Shown: positions 1 to 10,409, numbered from the stretch's first letter. The stretch is 64,000 bases of DNA from Dyadobacter sp. LHD-138 (GCF_030929615.1 NZ_JAVFVU010000012.1:124001-188000); one strand, 5' to 3'. Made by a program: numbers and translations. The notes: a model not told the origin generated them from the sequence alone.

Positions 1-105
1 CCGGCAGCCGGATCGTAGGTTACTCATAAAAATGTTCTGACCAGTTGTGTACAAAACTTCACCCAGTCTTTTTCTCCGTGGAAATAGCTGGAATAATCAT
101 AAAGA

Positions 106-3100
106 ATGAAGAAAGCACTTAAAGTAACGGCAATTATCGTACTGACAGTTTTAATTCTGATTGGGGTATTGATATGGGGTATTCAGACTCCCGCCGGGCA
201 AAACTTTCTTACTGCGCAGGCAAATACTTATTTGCGAAAAAAATTAAAAACTAAACTTAATGTTGAGAAAATAAGGTTCGACGTTCCCGACTGGATCGTC
301 CTGGAAGGCGTTTTCTTTGCGGATCAAAAAGGCGATACACTGGTTGCCGGTCAAATGCTGCGTGTCGATCTGGACATGTATTCCCTGTTAAAAGGAAATG
401 TCGGAATCAATAAAATTGAACTGGAAGGTGCTACGGCCAATATTCACCGGACCTTACCCGATACCGTTTTCAACTTCCAGTTTATCGTTGACGCATTTGC
501 CAGCACAAATCCTACCGAACCCGAGGACACCACGGCGAAACCAATGGAAATGCGCCTTGATAAAATTTTATTAAAGCGGGTCCGCCTTTCCTATAAAGAT
601 GCGATCATTGGTACCGACGCCGATGCGAACATTGATTCCGCCAACATTCAATTTGATAAATTCAATCCTTCACGATCCCAATATCATCCGACAAAAATTG
701 CGCTTTACAACAGTGGAGCCAGGTTAAGGATGTACGAGGCGCTGGTGAAAGATACCACCACTACCCCATCAAGTCCTTCGGATTCTCTTGATATTAAACT
801 CGGCGATATTGATATCAGCAAATTCAAATGGGAATTTACGGATGAAACTTCCGGCCTGAACAATGGCGTTACCCTGGATCAGTTGCGGGGAAAAATCAAT
901 AAAATTTATGTCGCCGGTCAACGTGTAGAGATCGAAAGCATTTTGCTGGATAACATGACAGCCTATGCAGCGTTTGCAAAAAAGGCGGTTTCAAAAACAA
1001 GTCCTCCCGATACAAAGACCGACAGTACGGCAACACCGGGCTGGTTTGCCGTTATAAAAGACATCAAGCTGGTTAACAACAACCTGCGCTACGATGACTT
1101 CAATTCAAAACCTATCCCCAAAGGACTGGACTATGCACACTTACATGTCAAAAAATTAAATGTTGACCTGAAAGATTTCCTCTTCTCGACAGATAATATC
1201 ACCGGAAAGCTAAAAGAGGGGTCATTTGAAGAAAAAAGCGGTTTTAAATTGCTCACACTTCGGACGGATTTCGCCTATGGTGCCAAACAAACCTATCTGC
1301 GCAAGCTTCTTGTAAAAACGCCAAAAACGGTTATCCGTGACGAATTGACGTTACATTATAACAACCTGGACGACCTGACAAAAAACCTGGCAAATGTCAG
1401 AATCCGTCTTAGTTTGAAAGATACAAAAGTGGCTTTTTCGGACCTGCTGCTCCTTGCGCCCGATCTGGCCGCTACGCCTCCATTTAACAAAGAGCCAAAC
1501 GGATCTGTCCAGGGCTCCGGATTGGTAACAGGCACTTTGAATAACATGCTGATATCAAAAGCACGTTTCAGCATGCTGGGTGGCACCGTTTTAAGCATAA
1601 ACGGACGCATCCGGGGTTTACCCGATGCCAATAAACTTGCAGCGGATATGACGGTCAACGAAATATCTTCTACAAAGGCTGATCTGTTAAAAATGCTGCC
1701 CGACAGCGCCTTACCATCCAGCATTGAATTACCGGAGCAGGTTAAAATTTCGGGAAAAGTGAACGGCTCTATCCAAAACCTGACACTTAACACCACCATT
1801 GCCACATCATTTGGAAACGGAACATTTGCAGGAAAACTTGTCAATATTACAGACAGCATCAAAGCCAGCTACGGCGGCACGTTGAGCCTCACTAATTTTG
1901 ACCTGGGAAAATTGCTGAAACAACCGCCTCAGGAACTTGGTAAACTGACGCTGTCCACACAAGTTGCCGGCACTGGCTACACCGCTTCCCGAATGAAGGC
2001 TAATCTGGACGGAACCATCCAAAGCGCCGATATCAAAGGATATGTTTATAATAACCTGGCGCTTAAAGGTGATATCGATCACGGATTGGCCAATGTTTCG
2101 GCGAATATGAAAGACGACAACATTGGCATTGCCCTAAACGGACAGGTCGATCTTTCCAAGGAATTCCCGAGCGTTAAAGGTGAAGCGACCATTGATCACA
2201 TGGACTTAACGACTTTGAACCTTTATTCGGATTCGTTGCAGGTGAAGGGAAATTTGAAAGTTGATATGCTGTCTACCAACCCGGAAAACCCGCTTGGTAC
2301 GATTACCGTTAACGATCTGGTACTGACACACCACAAAAAACCGGTTACCATATCCGACCTCACAGTACAACTGAGCGATACGGCAGGGAATAAGAGAGCA
2401 GTCATTACTTCGCCATTTTTAAACGCAAAAATGGAGGGAGACTTTGTTTATACAGAAATTGCAGATGCAGTTTTCACCGAAACGAGTAAGCACTTCGCCA
2501 TTCCGGGGATGACTTATAAACCAGTCACCAAGCCAGTCAATTTTACGCTGGACGCAAGTGTATCGAATCACCCGGTTTTCAAAATTTTCGCGCCGCAGCT
2601 TACAGAACTTAAACCCGTTCAGCTGCATGCCAAACTGAATAACCAGACCGATTCATCTATCGTTGCTAATCTTAATATTCCTTTGGTGGAATACGACAGC
2701 ATTCACGCCGAAAGAGTATTGGTCAAGCTGAGCAATGTTAAAGAGAAAGCCGTGATGACGGCCAATGTCGGCAGTGTGCAAACAGGCGGATTTCGGGTTC
2801 AGAATGCATCGCTTAAAACCGATATCGCCAACAATGATGCCAAATTTAATTTCATCGTTAAAGATTCAGTCAACACGGATCGCCACGGTATAAATGGAAA
2901 TCTGGCATTGGTAGATAACCGTTATCAGTTACGCCTGCGTGAAGGATTGTTGATTGACTACCGCAAATGGTCAACTGATAGCGAGGGATACATTCAATAT
3001 GCGCCCGATAGTGTATGGGTTAAAAGCTTTGTCATCCGCCAGGATTATCAGTCTTTATCCATCAATTCATCGACCGATGAACCAAATAGTCCGCTGGATA

Positions 3101-5037
3101 TCACGGCAGACAGCATCGCCATCGGACCTTTCGCTGCACTGGTAACGCGCGATTCCACGATGGCTTCCGGTACATTAAGCGGCAATATTAAGCTCAGCAA
3201 TTACATGACCTCCCCGGTTTATACCGGCCGTCTGGACATCAATAGTTTTGCTTTGATGAAAATACCAATCGGAAATCTGGCGATCCGTTCAACCAATGAA
3301 ACAGAAGACAGAATCCGCGTGGGCGTCTCTTTGACCAGTGATAAAAACGACATGCGGCTTTACGGGAGCTACCGGTTAAAGGAAGAGCAGCCGTTGAATT
3401 TCACGCTGGACATGAAAAAATTCGGGGCTGAAACCATCGAGGCATTCAGTTTTGGGCAGTTGAAAAATGCCCATGGCAATCTTTCGGGCAAGGTCGCGAT
3501 TACCGGTTCCACGGATAGTCCAAGATTAAATGGTGACATAAATTTTGACGACGTTGCGTTCAATGTAACACAGCTGGGTGCTCGTTATGCATTAACCAAT
3601 CAAAAATTACAATTTGCTGATCAGCGCATCAATTTCAACAATTTCATCGTTGCTGATTCCCTGAAACAACCGTTAAAAATCAACGGAAATGTCAACCTGG
3701 CCACTATCCCGGACGTTGGTTACGACCTTAAAATTGACACCAAAAATTTCACAGTTCTTGACGCGACGCAAAAACAAAACAACCTCTTTTTTGGGAAGGC
3801 GATTATTGATGCAAATCTTACTGTAAAAGGAAAAGGCAGCAATTCCATCATCGATGGCAATGTAAAACTGGATCCCCAAAGCAATATTACCGTTGTGATG
3901 TCCGATGATGCCACCGAAGCGGGCGATGCGAGTAAAGGCGTTATCGAATTTATTGACATGAGCGATTCCACACAGCTTGCAAAAATCGATTCTGTTGACG
4001 CGTCAAAACAAATCATTGTTGATTTTGCTTCACAAATATCGCTGGATATTGATGTAGATGATAAATCGCAGTTTACTGTGGTGATAGATGAACTGAATGG
4101 TGATAACATCAAATTGAAAGGGAATGCCAAGTTAAATACGGGAATAGCGCCAAACGGCCAGTTGTATCTGATCGGGGCCTATGATTTAACCCAGGGCTCG
4201 TATGATTTAACGCTTCAAATTCTAAAAAGACAATTTGAAATTCAAAAAGGCAGTACGCTGATCTGGACAGGCGACCCGATGAAGGCTGATCTTAACATTA
4301 CGGCTGCTTATGAAGTAATGGTAGATCCCGGCACAGTGGACAGCAAATACAAGGGTGACCGGAAGATCCCGATAGCGGTTCAGATCGTTATTACAGGCAA
4401 TTTATCTACCCCGAATATTACATTTAATGTGGTTCCCGGGGAGTCAGTTTCGCAAACGGTCAAAAGTGACATTACCGCCCAAACGTTTTGGTCCGACATG
4501 CAAAACAACCCTTCCGAGATGAACAAACAGGCATTTGCCCTGCTTATAACCAATAAATTTATCACTGACCAGAGTTCCTCCGGGTTCTTGTCAGGTGTAA
4601 GCGCCGAAGCTATTGCACGCCAAAGTGTGAGCCAGCTGTTAAGTGATCAATTGAATAACCTGGCCGGCGATCTGGTAAAAGGCGTTAACCTGGATCTAAA
4701 CCTGAATTCCACAACCGATCAGAGTGCCGGCGCAAGAACTGACCTGAATGTTGGATTGAGCAAAGCATTTCTGGGCGACCGGCTGAAAATTTCTGTGGGT
4801 AAAAACTTTGAGCTGGAAAGTAAATCGCAGACACCAAGTTCATCAGAAGTATTCGACAATATTGCCCTTGATTATTCCCTTAGTAAAGATGGACGGTATC
4901 TGTTCCGGGCATACAGAAAAAACCAGTACCAGTCCATTCTGGAAGGATTTATCATTGAAACAGGTGTCAGTTTTATTATAACGGCAGATTACGATCTGTT
5001 CCGTGAAATTTTTCAAAAGAAAAAAAATGAGAATTAG
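106..5037 (+). CDS. tamB: TamB-type translocation/assembly module protein (DUF490)
   Basis: Very long envelope protein (1643 aa) with one N-terminal membrane anchor (about residues 5-27, an unbroken run of I/V/L/G) followed by about 1600 residues of repeating short beta-strand sequence rich in alternating polar and hydrophobic residues. This is the pattern of TamB/AsmA-like proteins, which form a hydrophobic groove spanning the periplasm. The last 450 residues carry the DUF490-like region, with 'FEIQKGSTLIWTGDP' typical of the family's C-terminal domain. Known role: works with a TamA-type outer-membrane partner in lipid transport or outer-membrane protein assembly. The next gene is exactly such a partner and overlaps this stop codon, so the two form an operon. 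Length is in the range of Bacteroidota TamB homologues. The first 105 bases of the window contain no complete gene. Confidence 0.9.
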   Translation: MKKALKVTAIIVLTVLILIGVLIWGIQTPAGQNFLTAQANTYLRKKLKTKLNVEKIRFDVPDWIVLEGVFFADQKGDTLVAGQMLRVDLDMYSLLKGNVGINKIELEGATANIHRTLPDTVFNFQFIVDAFASTNPTEPEDTTAKPMEMRLDKILLKRVRLSYKDAIIGTDADANIDSANIQFDKFNPSRSQYHPTKIALYNSGARLRMYEALVKDTTTTPSSPSDSLDIKLGDIDISKFKWEFTDETSGLNNGVTLDQLRGKINKIYVAGQRVEIESILLDNMTAYAAFAKKAVSKTSPPDTKTDSTATPGWFAVIKDIKLVNNNLRYDDFNSKPIPKGLDYAHLHVKKLNVDLKDFLFSTDNITGKLKEGSFEEKSGFKLLTLRTDFAYGAKQTYLRKLLVKTPKTVIRDELTLHYNNLDDLTKNLANVRIRLSLKDTKVAFSDLLLLAPDLAATPPFNKEPNGSVQGSGLVTGTLNNMLISKARFSMLGGTVLSINGRIRGLPDANKLAADMTVNEISSTKADLLKMLPDSALPSSIELPEQVKISGKVNGSIQNLTLNTTIATSFGNGTFAGKLVNITDSIKASYGGTLSLTNFDLGKLLKQPPQELGKLTLSTQVAGTGYTASRMKANLDGTIQSADIKGYVYNNLALKGDIDHGLANVSANMKDDNIGIALNGQVDLSKEFPSVKGEATIDHMDLTTLNLYSDSLQVKGNLKVDMLSTNPENPLGTITVNDLVLTHHKKPVTISDLTVQLSDTAGNKRAVITSPFLNAKMEGDFVYTEIADAVFTETSKHFAIPGMTYKPVTKPVNFTLDASVSNHPVFKIFAPQLTELKPVQLHAKLNNQTDSSIVANLNIPLVEYDSIHAERVLVKLSNVKEKAVMTANVGSVQTGGFRVQNASLKTDIANNDAKFNFIVKDSVNTDRHGINGNLALVDNRYQLRLREGLLIDYRKWSTDSEGYIQYAPDSVWVKSFVIRQDYQSLSINSSTDEPNSPLDITADSIAIGPFAALVTRDSTMASGTLSGNIKLSNYMTSPVYTGRLDINSFALMKIPIGNLAIRSTNETEDRIRVGVSLTSDKNDMRLYGSYRLKEEQPLNFTLDMKKFGAETIEAFSFGQLKNAHGNLSGKVAITGSTDSPRLNGDINFDDVAFNVTQLGARYALTNQKLQFADQRINFNNFIVADSLKQPLKINGNVNLATIPDVGYDLKIDTKNFTVLDATQKQNNLFFGKAIIDANLTVKGKGSNSIIDGNVKLDPQSNITVVMSDDATEAGDASKGVIEFIDMSDSTQLAKIDSVDASKQIIVDFASQISLDIDVDDKSQFTVVIDELNGDNIKLKGNAKLNTGIAPNGQLYLIGAYDLTQGSYDLTLQILKRQFEIQKGSTLIWTGDPMKADLNITAAYEVMVDPGTVDSKYKGDRKIPIAVQIVITGNLSTPNITFNVVPGESVSQTVKSDITAQTFWSDMQNNPSEMNKQAFALLITNKFITDQSSSGFLSGVSAEAIARQSVSQLLSDQLNNLAGDLVKGVNLDLNLNSTTDQSAGARTDLNVGLSKAFLGDRLKISVGKNFELESKSQTPSSSEVFDNIALDYSLSKDGRYLFRAYRKNQYQSILEGFIIETGVSFIITADYDLFREIFQKKKNEN

Positions 5038-7480
5038 TGCATTCGCCATCTTTGTGATATGTATACTGTTGGGCGGCTGCTCAGTAAGAAAATATGTCCC
5101 GGCTGGCCAAAGCCTGTACGTTGGGAATAGTGTAAAAGTAACGCCTGATTCGCTTTCAAAGCCGGATGTGACTGGTTTGTCAGAAAGCCTGGAAGGTATT
5201 GTCAAGCCACCGCCAAATAAAACCATCTTTGGATTCCCTTGGAAAGTATGGTTTTACTACTGGATCGGCGAACCAAAAGATGAGGGAGGATTACGGAGCT
5301 GGTTTCGTAAAAAACTGGGACAATCGCCTGTTTTTGCTACACAGCGTGTGATTGATATTAATGCCGCCAACATGGTTGGACTCATGGACAACGAAGGCTA
5401 TTACAGGTCTTCGGCAAAGGGGAAGTTAAACGCTAATCCTAAAAAAAGGACCGCAAAGGCCGAATACGAAGCGTACGTAATGCCAAGGTACTTTATTAAT
5501 CAGGTCAATTTTGTCGTAAAAGACAGCGCACAATTTAATAAAGACCTGATTTTTTCTAAAAAGGACACCTATCTGAGAAAAGGTGATCCGATCCGGCTTG
5601 ATGTGGTTACCGCTGAACGCTCCCGTATTGAGCAGCAATTAAAAGGAAAAGGATATTATTATTTCAATCCGGATCAATTAATTGTCCGGGTCGATTCAAC
5701 GATCGGAAAACAGGATTCAACACTGGCCCGCCAACAGGTGAATTTATATTTAGAAGTAAAAAAAGAAACGGCACAAACCGCATTAAAACAATATTATATC
5801 AATAAAATTTTTGTCAACACAGGTACCAGTCAGGATAAAAGTGCAGACAGTGCATCCAACAAAGGGCGCATAAGAAGGGGGTTAACAATTAACGACCCAG
5901 GCAAACTTTATAAACGGCGGATTTTCTATGATGCAATCGGATTCAGACACGGGGTTTTGTATACAAATACCATGCAGGATATCTCGGTGACCAGGCTGGT
6001 TAATCTTCAAAATTTCAAGTTTGTAAAAAACAGCTTTGAGCTGGTCCCAAGGTCAGATTCAGCGTTGTTAAATGTCTATTACAACCTTGCTCCCCTAAAA
6101 AAGAAATCGCTGCAAACGGTTTTAAGTGCAAGTACAAAGTCTAACAACCTTGGCGGCTCACAGATCACCGTTAACCTAAAAAACAGAAATTTCTTCCGTG
6201 GCGGAGAAATTTTAACACTGAGTCCATATTTCGGGTTTGACGTCCAGCTAGGCGGCAACCGGGTGGAAAATCCAAACAAAGTTGGAAATGAGTATACCCG
6301 ATACGGAGCCTCTGCCAGTCTTTCTATCCCGCGGTTCATTATTCCATTTTTGAAAATACGCCCGGAAAAAAGCCAGCTTTTACCAAAAACCATTCTGGCA
6401 CTCACTTACGAGAACAGAATACAGAAAGATTTTTACACGACAAGATCCATTCGTTTTGACTGGTCTTACGTCTGGAGTAAAAACGCTCGTCTGGAACATA
6501 CGCTTACACCCATTGCACTCAACCTGGTGGAACCGCTAAATGTAAATTATGAGCGCTACGTAAACATCATTACGAACCCGAATACGAATCCTTTGGATGC
6601 TAAACGGTATATCAAGTTAGTTGAGACAAGTTATTTTATAGCGGGTTCCAATTACAGCGTGTCGTTCAGACCAACACCCAAACCATTTAGTAAGAACCAG
6701 TTTGTGATTATTGGAGGCGTTGATTATGGTGGAAATCTGCTAAGTTTATTTGGTAAAAGAAATAAACAAGACACACTAAAAACTGAGGCAAAAGAAATTT
6801 TCAATGTCCCGATTTTACAATTTGTCAAATTGGATGGAGATGTTCGTTATTACAGAACCATCAATTCGAAAATCAAATGGGCTAACCGGTTTGTGGCAGG
6901 CGTAGGAATTCCGTTCGGAAATTCTAAAACGATGCAGCTTCCCACATTTAAACAGTATTTCGCGGGCGGAAGCACCGGACTTCGCGCGTTCAGAGCCCGG
7001 GCTCTTGGTCCGGGGGCTTATAATCCGGACACCGCATCAGTCAATCTTTTCGGATACAATGCTTTTGGCGATATCAGACTGGAAGTCAATTCAGAAGTTC
7101 GGATGAAATTTACTGATATCCTTAACGGAGCGATTTTTGTCGACGCGGGTAATATCTGGTCCTATCGGGGCAATGCTTTTGAGGGCTACGGTGCCGAATC
7201 CGTTTTCAAGAAAAGTTTCCTGAATCAGATTGCCGTAGGCGGAGGAATTGGGTTACGTATGGATTTCTCCTTTTTGGTTTTCCGTCTCGACCTGGCAACG
7301 CCCTTCAGAAAACCCTGGTATACGGTCACTCCGGTTGACGTAGATCCGAACGCGCCATTTGACCCGGATGCTCCCGTCAAATATAAAAACCCATGGGTAT
7401 TTAAAGAGATTAATTTTGGAAGCAAGGCGTGGAGAAAAGAAAACCTTGTGCTGAATATTGCCGTTGGACTTCCATTTTAA
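5027..7480 (+). CDS. tamL: Lipoprotein TamA-like outer membrane protein (TamL type)
   Basis: BamA/TamA-superfamily protein, 817 aa from the ATG at 5027; a GTG at 5003 in the same frame would add 8 residues. I prefer the ATG because it places a compact lipoprotein signal at the start, with lipobox LGGC (cysteine 18). A periplasmic part with POTRA-like segments (about 100-300) is followed by a C-terminal beta-barrel that includes the conserved 'YFAGGSTGLRAFRARALGPG' loop region (about residues 650-670). A lipidated TamA relative paired with TamB is characteristic of Bacteroidota, where it is called TamL. The start overlaps the tamB stop by 11 bases, so translation is probably coupled. Expected role: partner of TamB in outer-membrane assembly or homeostasis. 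A bidirectional hairpin terminator follows. Confidence 0.88.
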   Translation: MRISAFAIFVICILLGGCSVRKYVPAGQSLYVGNSVKVTPDSLSKPDVTGLSESLEGIVKPPPNKTIFGFPWKVWFYYWIGEPKDEGGLRSWFRKKLGQSPVFATQRVIDINAANMVGLMDNEGYYRSSAKGKLNANPKKRTAKAEYEAYVMPRYFINQVNFVVKDSAQFNKDLIFSKKDTYLRKGDPIRLDVVTAERSRIEQQLKGKGYYYFNPDQLIVRVDSTIGKQDSTLARQQVNLYLEVKKETAQTALKQYYINKIFVNTGTSQDKSADSASNKGRIRRGLTINDPGKLYKRRIFYDAIGFRHGVLYTNTMQDISVTRLVNLQNFKFVKNSFELVPRSDSALLNVYYNLAPLKKKSLQTVLSASTKSNNLGGSQITVNLKNRNFFRGGEILTLSPYFGFDVQLGGNRVENPNKVGNEYTRYGASASLSIPRFIIPFLKIRPEKSQLLPKTILALTYENRIQKDFYTTRSIRFDWSYVWSKNARLEHTLTPIALNLVEPLNVNYERYVNIITNPNTNPLDAKRYIKLVETSYFIAGSNYSVSFRPTPKPFSKNQFVIIGGVDYGGNLLSLFGKRNKQDTLKTEAKEIFNVPILQFVKLDGDVRYYRTINSKIKWANRFVAGVGIPFGNSKTMQLPTFKQYFAGGSTGLRAFRARALGPGAYNPDTASVNLFGYNAFGDIRLEVNSEVRMKFTDILNGAIFVDAGNIWSYRGNAFEGYGAESVFKKSFLNQIAVGGGIGLRMDFSFLVFRLDLATPFRKPWYTVTPVDVDPNAPFDPDAPVKYKNPWVFKEINFGSKAWRKENLVLNIAVGLPF

Positions 7481-7485
7481 ATATT

Positions 7486-7525
7486 ATCCGGTAGCAGGTT
7501 TGCCAACAAAACCCTGCTACCGGAT
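7486..7525. terminator. Bidirectional terminator between tamL and the epimerase gene
   Basis: Perfect 13-bp inverted repeat ATCCGGTAGCAGG / CCTGCTACCGGAT with a 14-nt loop, lying between two convergent genes. The right arm includes the stop codon of the minus-strand epimerase gene. T-tracts are short on both sides, so strength is uncertain. Confidence 0.7.
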
Positions 7526-7918
7526 TTCCTGACAAAGCTCGATCAGCATCCCATTTGTCCCCTTCGGATGCAAAAAACAAACAAGCTTATTATCTGCGCC
7601 GGGTTTGGGTTTTTCGTTTAAAAGTACAAATCCTTCTGCTTTCAACCGCTCCATTTCAGCCAGAATATCGTCAACTTCAAAGGCAATGTGGTGAAAGCCC
7701 TCTCCTTTTTTCTCAATAAATTTAGCAATCGCACTGTTGGGATCGGTTGCTTCCAGCAGCTCTATTTTGGTCTCGTTAATCTTAAAGAAAGAGGTCTCCA
7801 CAAACTCGGACGCAATCGTCTCCCGTTTATAGGGCTGGCTGTTAAATAAAGAACTGAACAGCTTTTCAGCAGCCTCAATATCTTTTACAGCAATCCCGAT
7901 GTGTTCAACATTCTTCAT
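7517..7918 (-). CDS. mce: Methylmalonyl-CoA epimerase (VOC family)
   Basis: Small glyoxalase/VOC-fold protein of 133 aa when started at the ATG of 'MKNVEHIGIAVKDIEAAEK', the canonical beginning of methylmalonyl-CoA epimerases. An open frame runs 18 codons further upstream, into the end of rsgA, but that extension is not conserved-looking. Metal ligands expected in the family are visible: the His of 'VEHIGIAV', the His of 'GFHHIAFEVDD' and the Glu of 'GMLIELCQ' near the C-terminus. It interconverts (R)- and (S)-methylmalonyl-CoA, linking propionyl-CoA or branched-chain degradation to succinyl-CoA. It lies 28 bases after rsgA on the same strand and is probably cotranscribed with it; the two functions are unrelated. 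Confidence 0.9.
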   Translation of the reverse strand: MKNVEHIGIAVKDIEAAEKLFSSLFNSQPYKRETIASEFVETSFFKINETKIELLEATDPNSAIAKFIEKKGEGFHHIAFEVDDILAEMERLKAEGFVLLNEKPKPGADNKLVCFLHPKGTNGMLIELCQEIR

Positions 7919-7946
7919 CTCCTCAGTGCTCATTTTAATCTGAAAC

Positions 7947-8882
7947 CTATTTACGGTTATCGCTTCCGCCAACCATACTCAAATAACTCTCGTACCGGCT
8001 AAAAGCAATTTCACCACCACTTACGGCATCCTTTACCGCACAACCCGGTTCATTGATATGTTGGCAATTGTTAAAGCGGCACTGATTCAATAACTCGCGC
8101 ATTTCGGGAAAATAATGGCTGATCTCCTCGGGTTTGATGTCGGCCAGACCAAGTTCCTTGATACCCGGCGAATCGATAATAAACATGCCGGGTGCGAGTT
8201 CAAACATTTCCGCAAATGTCGTGGTGTGCACGCCTTTGTTGGCAAATGTTGAAACCTCCTGTGTTTTAATATCGAGATCCGGAGCAATAGAATTAACCAG
8301 GGTGGATTTCCCAACCCCTGAGTGCCCCGACAGAAGAGACACCTTCCCTTTTAACAATTCTCTAAAATCTTCCAATCCTTCCCCCGTTACAGCCGTTGTA
8401 GCCAGGCAGGTATAACCCAAACCGGTATACAACTCCATCAATTCCGCTTGAAAATCCTTGATTTCATCATTCAATAAATCCTGTTTGTTAAAAATGATAA
8501 CACCCGGAATCCGGAAAGACTCGATGGCAACGAGAAATCTGTCCATAAAACCCAGTGAGGTGCGCGGAAATACCAGCGTAGCAATCAGAATGGCCTGGTC
8601 CACATTGGCGGCAATCAGGTGTGCGTGGGCCGTTTTATGCACAGAACGTCGCACAACGTAATTTACCCGCGGAAGAATTTCAAATATAATGCCTGAATTT
8701 TCATTTTCATCTTCTATTTCAAAACGCACAAAATCCCCCACAGCGATCGGATTTGTCACTTTTAAACCCATCGTTTTAAATTTCCCCTTCAACCTGCATT
8801 GCCAGATATGCCCATCCCTGTCATCCCTTACTTCATACCACGACCCGGTCGAGCGAATCACTAATCCTTTTTCAAACTCCAT
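7947..8882 (-). CDS. rsgA: Ribosome small subunit-dependent GTPase RsgA (YjeQ)
   Basis: Circularly permuted GTPase that assists late 30S ribosomal subunit maturation. From the ATG at 8882 (311 aa; an upstream in-frame start would add 6 residues) the order is: an N-terminal OB-fold (about 1-75), G4 motif NKQD (132-135), P-loop GHSGVGKS (186-193), G3 DSPG (237-240), and a C-terminal zinc finger with Cys268, Cys273, His275 and Cys281. G4 preceding G1 is the diagnostic permutation. The catalytic features all look intact. The gene is followed by mce on the same strand and is divergent from the ROK regulator, across a 289-bp A+T-rich spacer. Confidence 0.95.
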   Translation of the reverse strand: MEFEKGLVIRSTGSWYEVRDDRDGHIWQCRLKGKFKTMGLKVTNPIAVGDFVRFEIEDENENSGIIFEILPRVNYVVRRSVHKTAHAHLIAANVDQAILIATLVFPRTSLGFMDRFLVAIESFRIPGVIIFNKQDLLNDEIKDFQAELMELYTGLGYTCLATTAVTGEGLEDFRELLKGKVSLLSGHSGVGKSTLVNSIAPDLDIKTQEVSTFANKGVHTTTFAEMFELAPGMFIIDSPGIKELGLADIKPEEISHYFPEMRELLNQCRFNNCQHINEPGCAVKDAVSGGEIAFSRYESYLSMVGGSDNRK

Positions 8883-9040
8883 TCGAACTTTCAATATCAT
8901 TATGTAGTAACGAATATAACAGAACTTTTAGGCTTGTTTGATGTGATATTGAAATAATTGCAAAAAGAGACTTTCCGGTTAAGTAGTTTTTTTGTCGATG
9001 TCGTCTTTACTTACTATATGGGTTTACCGGAAAGAGATTG

Positions 9041-9094
9041 AAAATAATATATTAATTTTTTTTAATAAAAAACACTTTCTTAATATATTATTTT
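9041..9094. promoter_or_regulatory. 15-bp perfect inverted repeat upstream of the ROK regulator
   Basis: AAAATAATATATTAA (9041-9055) is repeated in perfect inverted form at 9080-9094, separated by 24 bases of A+T-rich DNA, about 80 bases before the ROK gene start. The paired half-sites resemble the A/T-rich operators used by NagC/Mlc-type ROK proteins, so an autoregulatory operator is likely (inference). The rest of the rsgA-ROK spacer shows no other clear feature. Confidence 0.5.
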
Positions 9095-9171
9095 ATATAT
9101 TAGTCCCAGACTATCATTTTTATTGGCCAATAACGGTTTTTGCCATTATTGCCACATGATTAAATTAAGCT

Positions 9172-10395
9172 ATGAATTCCGCTGTTGAAGAGCCAAATTC
9201 CGTTATTGACATTAGAAAAAACCGTCTTCGGAGTAATCTTTTATTAGAATTATACCAGTCCGGAGATACCTCCATTAACAAAATGGCCCGCTTGTTCCAT
9301 GCCAGCATACCTTCTGCAACGGGTATTGTGAACGAGCTTATCCGTGAAGGCTGGATCTCTGAAACCGGCACAGGCCCCGCCCGCGCAGGTCGCCCGCCAG
9401 TGTTATACGGACTAAACAGCAAAAAGTATCTTACGCTGATCATGGATATCAACCGCCATGACACACATCTGGTTATTTTTGACTTGCACAATCAGATCAT
9501 CGTGAAGCGCAAAGTCGATATTCGGCTGGATGATTCGGCAACTTTTCTTGAAGAACTGTTCAAAGAGACTGATAATTTCTTAAAATTCCATGATATCCCG
9601 CGTGACAAGTTGTGGGGAATCGGTGTTTCCATGCCTGGTTTGATCAATGCAAAGCAAGGTGTGAATCTTACCTACCTGAATCTGACACCTCCCGGAGTTC
9701 CGCTGGTTTCCCATTTAAAGAAAAACTTTCAGCTTCCGGTTTGTCTTTGCAATGATACCAAAGCAACAACCATAGGCGAGCATCGTTTCGGCTATGCGGT
9801 CAATAAGTCCCAGGTTTTAACGATTAATATTGACTGGGGCGTCGGTCTGGGCATTTTGCTGAATGGAGAAGTTTTCAACGGTGCTTCCGGATTTGCAGGA
9901 GAACTGGGCCATATTCAGGTAAAACCGGATGGTTTACTTTGCCATTGCGGTAAAATCGGCTGTCTGGATACCATCACTTCCGCGATGGCGTTAATTCGTC
10001 AGGCCAAGGAAGGCATAACGAATGGGCGCGCTACAATTCTTTCCCAGCTCGTTAATCATGATCTGGATTTACTCGACACGAGCCATATCATTGAAGCGGT
10101 ACATGCGGGTGATGAATTCTCGATCGACTTATTGAGTACCGTAGGTACTGAACTGGGCAAAGGCCTGGCTACGGCAGTTCATCTTTTCAATCCCGAAGTT
10201 ATAATTGTAGGTGGTTTGTTAGCCGAAGCCGGTCCGTTTATTTCAAACCCGATCGAGCAGGCCATCAATAAATATTGTCTTTCCGATTTTAAGAATACAC
10301 TTTCTTTGCACATTTCAAAACTAGGCCCCAAAGCGAGATTGCTGGGTACTCAGGCTCATTTGTTTGAACATCTGATCGTTAAAGAGTTTACCTGA
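9172..10395 (+). CDS. ROK family transcriptional regulator / sugar kinase-like protein
   Basis: 407 aa. The N-terminal 65 residues form a winged helix-turn-helix of the NagC/Mlc type ('INKMARLFHASIPSATGIV'), followed by a ROK sugar-kinase fold. The zinc-binding signature CHCGKIGCLD is present (about residues 261-270), preceded by the 'GELGHIQV' segment typical of the family. The sugar-binding ND pair is kept in 'CNDTKATTIGE', but the usual NDANAA context is altered, and the HTH argues for a repressor rather than a working kinase. The sugar sensed cannot be told from the sequence. The gene is monocistronic, with an inverted repeat upstream that may be its operator and a strong terminator downstream. 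Confidence 0.88.
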   Translation: MNSAVEEPNSVIDIRKNRLRSNLLLELYQSGDTSINKMARLFHASIPSATGIVNELIREGWISETGTGPARAGRPPVLYGLNSKKYLTLIMDINRHDTHLVIFDLHNQIIVKRKVDIRLDDSATFLEELFKETDNFLKFHDIPRDKLWGIGVSMPGLINAKQGVNLTYLNLTPPGVPLVSHLKKNFQLPVCLCNDTKATTIGEHRFGYAVNKSQVLTINIDWGVGLGILLNGEVFNGASGFAGELGHIQVKPDGLLCHCGKIGCLDTITSAMALIRQAKEGITNGRATILSQLVNHDLDLLDTSHIIEAVHAGDEFSIDLLSTVGTELGKGLATAVHLFNPEVIIVGGLLAEAGPFISNPIEQAINKYCLSDFKNTLSLHISKLGPKARLLGTQAHLFEHLIVKEFT

Positions 10396-10409
10396 CCCAT
10401 ATAAAAACG

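Noticed and set aside
1356..2628. Antisense frames within tamB
   Set aside because: tamB is long and continuous on the plus strand; antisense products have no features.
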